NCBI RefSeq assembly: GCF_037975245.1
Contig: NC_092578.1
Coordinates: 17,989,821 to 18,049,820 of the forward strand
Direction: 5' to 3'
Origin: Apostichopus japonicus
Taxonomy: Eukaryota > Echinodermata > Holothuroidea > Aspidochirotida > Stichopodidae
DNA: 60,000 nt
In this document: positions 13,801 through 25,800 of the stretch, in pieces
Layout of the letters: each line of letters starts with the position of its first letter
Position numbering within the stretch: position 1 is the stretch's first letter
Position numbers and translations under genes: made by a program
The notes under the pieces: model-generated
The model's input: only the letters and a program-made list of their open reading frames with translations
The model's database searches: none
What the model was told of the DNA's origin: nothing

Positions 13801-16800
13801 GATTATGCGCTATATAAATATTACTTACTATTATTATAATACGTGTACTACATCTAGCCGAGTACAGAAAACGGGAAGCTACAAACACCTTCCTACCAGC
13901 ACGATGAAGATTAATTACATACGATAGTCACATGTGGATACAGAATATCATTGGACGGGGTCTTTTTAGCAGAAGAAGATCCACAGTTTCGTTATATTTT
14001 GAGAATAAGATCTGAATGAATAAAGTACCACAATATACTACAGCTTCAAATTACAGTACACTGTACACATCCGTACACATCCGTTCTTTTTCTTCAAACA
14101 CAAAATGTTTCGTGTGTTACAGCTTTATGCAGAATACAAAACATATATTACCAGTTTAACAGAGTAAATTGATTCTACGTCCTGCACAGAAATGACATAT
14201 TCTTGTCACTTTGGTATATTATATTCTAAAGCTGCATTTTGCTATAATCCGATCGGTCTTTATTGATCCTTACATTGGCAATAGGCTGTACAGTACTGCA
14301 CCTTGAAATACACTTACATAAATCACACTAAGAATGACAACATTTAGACATGAACTTAAAAGTGTTGCAAATGAGGAAACATAAACACATACCCTCAAAT
14401 TTGTGGGACACAAAATTGTCACTATTGGACTTATAAACGTTTGTTTACAACTCCAATTTGGATGGTTTTCCTGGATCTGTTACTACTGTACTGTGTGTGC
14501 ATGTACTGTACATTGATTGCAACTTCAAGCTCACTGTATGATATATATTGACAAACTGTACTTTATCTTTCTAACAATTTTCATATTACTGTTCCTGCAT
14601 GTATGTAATTATTGAAACAACACCTTTGTTCGTTGCAAAACTTTACAAATATGCTCTCAATGGATTCAGTTTTCATTTTTTTGTAAAGTATTTAATGCAA
14701 CTTGCAAAAAGTCCCAATTGTATGCATAACGTACACAATGCTGTAAGTTCACTATATGAATTCCACCATAACTCCATAGAAGTATCATCATTGCCCCAAT
14801 TATTGTAACAGCTCACACCCACAGAGAAAAATCAAACTATTGAAACTTTAGATTGTGACAACTGATTTAATTAAATACTAATTGTATTGTTTGATACTGT
14901 ATTGTACACAACCTCAAATGACCTATTGTTGCATATATATGTCAATTAACAGCAATACATGTAAACGGATAATTGTATATATAGGCTTATACTGTAGAGA
15001 AGGCAATGGAACCAGTCTACTAAAAATTTAATTATTAAATTTGTGAGAATGGCCAGGTTTGGAAATTGGAAGTAAGGAGGGGCAATGGATAAGAACTGGT
15101 TCAAAAACTCAAATTTTTCAATAAGTAACCTTGTTGCCCTTTAAGCAATTTAATGCTAGCTTAAAACTAGCTAACTGTACTGAGCAGTGCTAGGAAAAGG
15201 GTGTGTAGGATGGATTGATCAGAGAAAGGGTGGGTGTATATGTCAATGAAACAATACAAAGTCCATATATCTGCAATTCTGCATATTTACATACTGTACA
15301 ACAATTAAGGAATGAAAATGTCAGGTACTTAACTGTCCTGACAGCAACTTTAACTAACTGGAATATGACATGCACTGATGGGACATATGATAAATACACA
15401 TAAATCTATATTTAAAAAAAATTAATAAATTTATAGTCTTGTGTTTTATAAAAGAAAATATATTGTTGGGGGATTAAATAATTGACGGATTGTTTTCTTG
15501 CGTTCATGCAATGCCTGGCATGTACTGTATGTAAAAGAGTAGAGTTCAGATCTATGATACAGACAATTTCTGCTTATTTCCTTTAATGTGAGATCTTACA
15601 TAATTAACAATGTTGATATCTTTCTATTTAACCATATATGTAACAAGTTAAATTCGTGACAAGACGAGGAAATATTTTTATTTTATATATTTTACTTGAT
15701 ATTTATCCATTTTTGTATTGTACGAGGGCCTCGTGGAAGATTAGCTTCGGCTAAACGAGTTACCCTCTCAAATTAAAGTTTAAAAAAATAAAATAAAATA
15801 AATACAAATTTTTTATTCTTGACAGTGATGAAAGTAAAAGAGTAGAGTTCAGATATATGACACAGAGGCTTTCTGCTTTATTACCTTTAAAGGCATTGAA
15901 GACTCGCCCCAAACTGTGTGCGGCCATCTGAAAAAGTTAACTTTCCGTTGCTTGCAAGTGACATTATCTTCGTGTCGCTACAAAATGCAGACAGTACAGT
16001 AATGAAACGTGATACCTTGTTATCTTTAGCTGGACCTGAGATGTCCATCGCTGTATTGTTTGTACACTGTGCTGTGGGTATTGACCGCAGCTGTATGTAC
16101 TGACTGTACACTAGTGTCTAATTACCGATGGTAGCAAGCTATGTGTGTATTTTCTGGGATGGATGGTGGTGTCTAACACTTTTGTTACACCTCTATCGAA
16201 ACTAGGTCAGATTACCGGCATTAGACGTTTCTTTTTGCGCGAGTCTTCACATCCTTTAATGTGAGATCATACATAATTAACAATGTTGATATCTTTCAAT
16301 TTTACCATAACATGCTAAATTTGTGACAAGACGAGGAAATGTTTTTATTCTTACTCTTGACAATTTCTAATCTTCACCACACAACTTACCAACTTCATTT
16401 CAAAACCCTAATGCCTCGCATCCTCTAGGATTGCTAAGATAATTTACTACATATTTTACAAATTTTATATCGTTAGAGTATAGCACGTACATATATCAAT
16501 TACTACTGCATGCTGCTCTTGCTGGTGCATGCTTTCTTAGTGTTATTCTTGAAACTGAATATTTGAAGGCCTAAATTCACCACCTAATATTTGTTTTATA
16601 AGTGGCTTTCCAAACACAAATATATGTCAAGCACTGCAGTACTGCAGTACTAATTGACTGTAACATTATATCACAAGTTGGTCACATTTCAAGGACTGCA
16701 ATATTAAAGAAACTGTCCAAGACAATATGTACAGGTTTCACTCTAATAAAGCTGGCAGCCTTTGGGAAGAAGAGTATTTAGTAGAATTTGTCAATTAAAT

Positions 16801-19800
16801 GTGAATAAGTAAAGACAGGTTGAAAATGAGTAACTACTGTAGTAACAACTGTAACTACTGTAGTAACAAGTAGTAACAACACTATACATGTAGGAAACAA
16901 TATCCAACTCTTAAATAGTAACTACTGTAGGTACTAACACTATACAGTAAACAGTATCCATATGCACTTCTAACTGTTATGCTCTAGTAGAGTATTTCAC
17001 TAACATGAGCCTACATTAATATACTGTATTATGTTCATGTGCGGGGGGGGGGGGGGGGGGTGGTGGGGGTGGTGGGTAGGGGGATGGGGAAAGAGAAGGA
17101 GAGAAAGAAGGCAAGAAATGGAGGGGGTTCCTGGTGCATTATAATTTTGCTGTTCTGCACTCCGGGCTAAGTACAGTACAGTAGTTTGAGCAGAGGTGAC
17201 TGATCACCGAGGGAGGTCAATTGATGTCAAAGGTTAACCAGGTCACTTTGCACATTGTAGAGGGAGAGGACAGTTGTTGTGGGAGAGAAAGGTACAGTAC
17301 AATGAGTGAGTGAGGAAACAATGTACTGTATATATATGATACAGTATAACTACAGTGTGAACTCACACAGCCCAAACGTTTTAACTGGGCTCTAGATATT
17401 TCAGATGTAAAATATTGACTGTTTCATTAAATATTCATACAGCAGTTATCAGTACTGCATCAGATGGTTCTTACATGTAAATGTGCCCTACAGTCCTTAT
17501 GTAGTTCTGAAACCAACATTTGGAGATTTAAGAGGAGAATTTGGCACACCGAAATTGCATTGACGAAAAGAAAACAAGCTCAGGAAATGAGCTGCCAATT
17601 GACGCTATATATACACACAGCTAAACCCAATTATTGTGCACGTGGCCAGTCTATGAGAGCAAACTTGATTGCTGTGATGTAGCTACATACAGTAAGTACA
17701 TAAATCAGTTCTCTCAACTGCATTAAATGACTTGACAAATTGAAAACCTTTAAATAAGATGGCAATCCATGGAGTTCCAGATCTCATCTCCCCCGAGACA
17801 AAAGTGATTGTTGGGTTACTTCTGAATCCATCTGGTTGCCATCTTTGTTATTCGGCTATAATCCAGTTTTTCAAGGTATAGTTTAGAATACGATATTACC
17901 TAACCATCACTGTGGTTTCATACAGCTTTGGGGGTACTTAACCTTTGGCCTATGACATCATCAATCACGCAGGTACGAGTTTAGATGGTCGGGCACCTAT
18001 CCACCAAGTTTGAACTTGATCGGATTTACGGTCTAGGAAGAGTTTGCGACACACTTTTTCGCACAATTTAGGCCAATTTGACTTTAGGTCTTAATTGACC
18101 GTTGACCCTGACCCTTAAAAGCTATATCTGTCCTACTTTAAAATCATTCTCTACATATTGTGTGGTTTAATAGCCTTTTCCTACATGTTGGCAAGCAGGA
18201 AATGGCTAAAAACTATTTACTTTTATTTTTTTAGGTTTCTTGACCTTTGGCCTATGATTTCATCAATCACACAGGCATTTACCCAACAAGTTTGAACTTG
18301 ATAATCCTGCCTAGGAGGAGTTCACAACACTTTTTTGGCTTTGCTTACTCACACACACACACGCACGCACACACACATTTCTTCACATTTCTGATATTTC
18401 CTACTTTACATGTAGGGAGATGAGATAATAACTTCTTAATAGTAGGGAAAGCTTTATTCAGAAGCAACAATATACACATACAGTAATACCTCAAGTAGCA
18501 TGGATCCAAACATACAGTTTGATTGTAAATTAACATAATGATAATTAATGTGGAAACTTGACCAGCAAAAATTTTTATAGCGAGTGCCCTCAAAACCTTT
18601 CCATCTTCCCCAAGCAGTATACTGTCCATGTCACATTACATTATCTTACCATTGACAGTACTGCTCAATGTCTGGAAATCATTTAGGGGTCAGTACCTCC
18701 AGGAAAGAATCTTTTGAAAATGGCAAGTTTCTAAAGAATATAAGTTTTTTTTTCTGGTGTCAAAAGCTGTAGATGCAATTTAATACAGGACTTACTACTG
18801 ATGACCTTTAGAATACTGTACATACAGCAAAGACACACACACTTAAACACTGTACACATGTCTGTCTACATTACACATATGGACCAAAAGTTTCAACTTG
18901 CAGTACAGTACTTACAATAAGTACTATACGTCTGCTGATTGTATACTGTGCTGTAGAACTCACCATTGTTCAGAACTTCAGTGTTCTGGTATGCTTGTAT
19001 TTTGAATGGAACTTTTGGAACATCTGGCTTTAATAGCTTTAATACAATTGGGCACAAATCTAAAATCAAGTCTAAAATTATAGGCAATTCCCAGGAATAT
19101 GAATATGAATACCAACCGCAATGCTGGATTAGATCGAGTAGCAAAGTACTGAACTTTTGACAGTACAGTGTAGTACAGTACTGCAGTAATGCAGTAATGC
19201 ACATTACACGTACAGTACTGCACATTACAGTTCGGTGTAGTGCAGTACTGCACATTACAGTACAATGTAGTTTAGTGCAGTAACGCATATAACAGTACAG
19301 TGTAGTACAGTAAAGTACATTACAGTGTAGTACAGTACCCATACTGCACATACTTAGTGTTTACATACAGTGCAATACTGCACATTATAGTACAATTTAG
19401 TGCAGTTCAGTAATGCATATTACAGTACAGTGTAGTACAGTACTATATATAACTGTACAGTGTAGTGCAGTATAGTACTGCACATTACGGTACAATGTAG
19501 TACAGTTCTGTAATGCATGTAGTACAGTGTAGTACAACACTGAACAAATTACATTAAAGTATAGTATAGTACTGCACATTACATTACAGTGTAGTACAGT
19601 AATGCTCATTACAGTTCAGTGTAGTACAGTATACAGTTAGTACTGCACATTACAGTAAAATGTAGTGCAGTTCTGTAATGCATATATTGCAGTACAGTGT
19701 AGTACAGCACTGCACATGACATGACAGTGTAGTACAGTACAGTACAGTAATGCTCATTACAGTACTGTGTAGTACAATAATGTACGGTACAGTGTAGTAC

Positions 19801-22800
19801 ATTTATGCACAGTACAGTACAGTGTAGTACAGTAATGCACAGAACAGCACAGTAATGCTCCTTACAGTACTGTACAGCCTACTTGATCAAGTGTGCCCAA
19901 TATAACCTGTACATACAGTACTACAGTAGATACCGTAAATGGAATGTTGGACAGTAACAGAACAAATTTATGCAGTAATACCATACTTTTTTTCTTCTTT
20001 TTTTTCCCCTTTTTTTTTGGCCTTGTATATAAGTACAGTAACTCAAATAATTTAAGTCACAGGTTGTGTCCACAGCAAGGACACTGCACTACCTGTATAT
20101 CTTGCTAAAAACTTTAACCCATGAAATGCTAATACTTCAAAAATGTATACCAAGTATTTCCTGTAAAATGAATCAAAACGAAACTCGCACTTTAATGTGA
20201 AAAGCACCTCCATATTATGTTACAGCATGACATCATTTCATCACCATATTTCTGCTATATACTTAGAGGGAAATATATTGGAATTTTGAGCTACAGTAGT
20301 CCCTATAATATGGTCTCTCTGAAAAATCTACTGTACAATAGCCACATTCCTGATCAACGTCCAAAAAACTAATATCAACCTACAGAACAATAACTAGCAA
20401 TATTGAAAAAGTATTACTGTTTGCTTACACTTTTGATCATATTTGACTACTTGAAAGTCACATATGATCAGCTATTGTACTGTATATCACTCATTGCCAC
20501 ACACACACACACCCACACACACACAAAAAAAACATGCAGACATTTCTCAATTCCTTTCAGTTTCATCTGCAGGGCTCTAGTTTTCATACATTTAATGACT
20601 GTAGGTTTTTATCTGCTCATCAACTTCTGTACAGTGGGACGCACAGTGTGACACAGTGTTACACAGTGTGACATACAGTGTGCCATTATCAAATATGGTA
20701 TTTTAAAGACACAACTAGTGTTTACACAGGTACCAAAAGTTGGGAACCAGGTACCCGAGGCTGTTACCCGTCGGGTATCCGGGTACCCAGAAATTTGTCT
20801 ATTTACCTTCTGGTATAGCTATTTTCAATAAATTGCACATTGAATGCTATAAAATACTGTATCAAGTGTATTTTTCTCTGACAATGTTTCCATGTTCATA
20901 CATGTTCTTTAATTTCAATTGCATTTGTTTCTTTCAATTAACCTGTTATTTTAAAAATTTGTAGCTTTCGAAACATTTTTAAACTTCTTAAAAAGTAAAA
21001 GAAAAGGAATATACACATTCAATAAACAAATTTAAAGGATTCGGGTAACAAATTAGGAACCGGGTAGTAGAGTGTTGGGTGGGTAACCGGGTACCCGGAT
21101 AACCCATGCAAACACTGGACACAACGTAATACCTGACAACGACCTCCCACTGTCCACCCTTACTAAGGCACACTTTTACAGCATGTGGTAACTTCCATGT
21201 ACTCATCACGCTAAACACACATATATATATGCCACACTGGTTAAATCTGCATGGAAGCAAAACTTCCAATTTAAACAAAACATGCAGAAATAAGAAACGG
21301 AAAAATGACCATACATGATCAATATACAGAAGGATGGTCTATATAGTATTTATCAATAGTGTATTCATATACTGGAGCAATAATTTACAAATGTTATGGC
21401 GAGAGAAAATCAAGGACTCCCTCCTCTTATTGTGCAAGCTCAAAATCAATATTATGGATTGATAGTTTTATTACAAAGACTTTCAGTTTTAGTCTTCAGA
21501 GTAGAGTCATAGAGAATTGAACATGACCTTAATAGAAATATATATATATTCAGAATAGATGAGGACCAATTTTAGTGAACTGTATGAGAAATTATCTAAG
21601 GACAATGCAATCAGTGAAACTGTATCGGAAATTGTCATTTGTTGTACACGTATGAAAGTTTTAAAATCCAGGCCGTAAAATGTGCATAATATGCAGAAAG
21701 CTTCTCCATTAATATTAACTGCAGAAAATGCCTTGTAAAGCAGCCATTTGTATCTGGCTGGCAACTTGTAAATATTACAGCTTTAGAGAAATTAATCATA
21801 TTTTATTAAAAAGTAAACTATTAAGTAAAATTTAAGTGTGTCTGATTATTTTGAAAGGAACTAACTGAACTGCCTCTAACCTAATTTCTTTTTTTTCCCT
21901 CTTCTATTCGCTAAAATCTAATGTGAACAACATCGTAAATTGATTATAGTAATGAAATACATTGTTATTAAAATATATCTTTATCTGCAAAGTATAACCT
22001 TCATAAAAATTATTTATTTTTCTACAGCCAATGAAAGCATGAATAATGGACACGACTTTCTATGAATTATCTACAAAGATCAACATTGATGCCTACCAAA
22101 AGACTGGTATTTATAAATCAAAGAAAGGGAGGATAATTAACAAAAGTTTATAAAAAAATTAGGTTAATTTGAATTATTTCCTAGAGAAGTTCCTGCATCA
22201 TTTTAAATCACACCATCTCAAATACAACTAACATTCATAATGTCAAACTAAACAGGGATCAATGTACTGCTGTTAAGTAGACCGTTCACATGACACAGTA
22301 AACATGGATCAAGGTTATCCACAGATCTATAACGTTCAAAGTTAAAAGGCCTGAGAGAACCAATAGCGGCGATTGATGCGTTTCTCGTTCAAACATTCAG
22401 TTGTCTGCTCTATTTTCTGCCTGAAATTACTGCATGATGATGTAATGGGGGTACATGGTAAGTGCTGTATGTTGACTTAAGTGCTCTCATTTCAAACCGA
22501 AAAGGGAAAGTAAAAAAAACATGTTGAATCTTGTTTGAAAAAAAACTTTTTGGTTCAATTTTAATTTTTAATATGGCAAAGACTTGTTGAGAGCTTTTAG
22601 TTAAATTTTAATTTTAATATGGCAAACACTTGTTGAGAGCTTTTAGTTAAATTTTAATTTTAATATGGCAAACACTTGTTGAGAGCTTTTAGTTCAAATT
22701 GAAATTTAAATATGGTAAAAAAACTTTTTTCAGATATATATATACATGTATATATGTATATATTTTTCCTTATTAAAATTGAACACTGAAACCAGATTTT

Positions 22801-25800
22801 TTTTGTCCTGTTGAAGGTAAAACGTTAAAACTTTATAATCCCCTGCAGGGAATTATTAAGTGTTCATTCATACTTAGTAAAGATTCCTAAATCCTATTGG
22901 TCCATTCAGGTCAGCTGACCATGGTTAATCCTGTGAGTAACGCACGGTAAAATTATGGGGCATCACTTTAATAAATCTTTGGTTATATGCAACCAAAAAT
23001 GGGTGTTAATGCTATCGCTGGATGCACTCAGGCTCCGCCCTCCTGCATCGCTTGCATTATCCCCCGATCGTGCATTAATCCTGTGAGTAACGCACGCTAG
23101 ACCGTTGATTAACCCCTTATTCAAATCTTGAGTGGCAAATTTGATGCCCTTTGATTCCCTCTCCTACAAATTACTATATATAGACGGTTCCTGTCTGCAA
23201 AACTATGTTATATTTTACATAGTAATTTGACCATTTAGCAATGCGATACCCGATATTTTAATTATTCCCTTTCCTGTGTAATACTTTCAATTCAACACTG
23301 AATACAAAATAACAGGAAAACTTAGCAAAAGTACACATGTGCTTAACTATCGTACCTATGAAATCTTGCGTCATCTCAAACTTTCAGCTCTTTATTTGAT
23401 GTCAAATATACCCATATTGGACAGTCTAAAGTGGCTGGCTTAGGATTTAGAAATTTCATTAATCACATGTATACTCACAAAACCCTTGGATGCTTAGCAA
23501 CTATATCCTTTCACTTGTATTGTGAGCCTGTACTGTATATACTCCACACAAATCTATAGCAAGTATTTTCTCACCGTCGGTTTCAAAATAAACAAAAATA
23601 ATGCCTTTTCAAGTACCTCGTTTAGATACTAGATATTATTCAGTGAGAAGTTTGTAAATCTCGATACTCTAGGCCTACAGTATGTAAAGTTGCTAATGGA
23701 AAGTGTTTTCGACCTATTGTAAATGAAATTGTGTTTATATCTTTGTTCCTCTTCCCAAAATCTGCTCAAAATTCCCTGGGCTAACCTTAAGTCTGCCGGT
23801 GAACGTTCTTTTAAATTTGCTGCCCCAGCTTTTTGGAATACACTTCCAAATAGCCTTCGTAAAACTCCTACGTTTTCTCATTTTAAAAGAAATTTGAAGA
23901 CACATCTCTTCCGTCAAGCTTTTCCTGATTCATAGATTTCTTTCGTGTGTGTCTTTTTGTCCTTGTGCACTCTGAGTTCTTCAGAAGATTTTGCACCATT
24001 AATTATTATTAATATTATTAAAGAACACTAACAGAAACATCATGTTGCACTTTTATGCGATCTACGAAAGATTTGAAAGATGAGCAGTTACATAATGGAA
24101 GCAAAATGTCTAGCTTCAATAATGATCAGACAGTCTTACTTCAATTGCCACAGTACTTGCTTTCAACTACTTTTGTACAACTGTGCACAGGTGAGCTTCA
24201 AATCTCAACAGATCAATGCAAGCTTAGTACATGAAATTAGCCTAGGCCCAAGTAAGACACACAGTCTGTCAATTTAAGCCAGAAAAAGTATGTAATTAAA
24301 AACCACAGAATAACACGCAATGAATGTAATGTCCAATTATATTCTCATGTTTGTCGCTGAGATATTGTCATCACTTGCTACAGTGGCCAAGTGTGCTGTA
24401 CGTACGATATTTCTTGACAAGTTAAATATGTAATAACGTCATAAATTTCACTACGAAGAGAGTGATGGGTAGATGGAGTGCAGATGTAGCTCAGTGATAT
24501 CCATCAATTCTTGCTCACAGAGTTTACGTCTATTAATATATAATAACCGACTGTTAATCAACAGGTCTAGATACGACACATGGTACATATATTAAACGCA
24601 ATATTAAAGCAGTAGGCCTAACTGTTTTGCCAACTCCAGAATTACTTGCTCAGGTAGATTTCAATATCAATATAAAACATACATATCGATATAAAACCAA
24701 GTGATAACTAGACATTATTGAACTTGCAGGCAAGTACATTGAAGCTCAGTAATTATGCAATATGGGTATCAGCTTTAAATTTGCGCCTTAGTGACATCAT
24801 TGTGGGGATGTCAAAATTGTTCAGGAAGTTATGTCAGTCGTACAGGGTAATGATACATTTTTTTATGTACTTTCGAATTCATTCGATTTTAAATTTTCAA
24901 TAGTGTGTGGCAGCAGATTTGTGGTTCCCATGGTGACGTATTTTGAACACAGTCAACACCAGTCTCTATGGGCAAAGTTAGATGTTCATTTGTGCCTGAC
25001 TGTCCGAAGACATCGTAGTTTGGAAACCTTGTTGCAACATTTGCAGTATGGATCGTGTGAATTAATAATATAGTTGGTAAGAGGTGTTCCTTTCCCTATT
25101 TCTCATTACAGTAGTGGACAGTATGGAACTCATTTTGGTGACATATTTCATAGTTTGATATTTCATTGTTCAGATTTAAGGGTTGATTACTTATGTGCGA
25201 ATTTATTTTTTAAGCATGAGCGTGATTAAAAAGATAGGCCTATGGGGTCATTTTGTGTTTTGGGGACTGGTGGGCGGGGGAGGAGAGGGGAGGTTGGGAT
25301 GTTAGTGAAGGGACAGGTCCCAAAAATCGGAACCAGATACCCATCTCTGTGGTTCGGTGGGTCCCTTGGGAACCCTGTCATTACGTATTCGACCTAAAAC
25401 CCAACTCGGCCTATACAAACATAGGCCTAATGTTACTACTAATATAAGCTATAGCAGGCCTTCAGTCACGTAATGGTAAGACTTTAAACAACTATTCATG
25501 AATTGAACTAAATTGACCTGCAAACTGATTTATATGGCAAGGTTGCATATTTACATCAACTAATTATATACTTAAATTACTTCTTAAGATCAACACATGT
25601 TGATGGTTTTCCCCAATCATGTTGTTTAGTGATCTAGATGATAAAGTTTTGTGACTTGCAAGTGTGCAACTCTACAGTCTTACAAGCCTAACAGTGTAAT
25701 TCCCCATTGATCGACAAGCCTAACAGTGTAATTCCCCATTGAACGGCAAGCCTAACAGTGTAATTCCCCATTGAACGAATTACTCGTGAATATATGGCTT

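Noticed and set aside
18893-19351. 152-codon Cys/Tyr/Thr-rich minus-strand ORF
   Set aside because: Low-complexity translation of the TACAGTA minisatellite.
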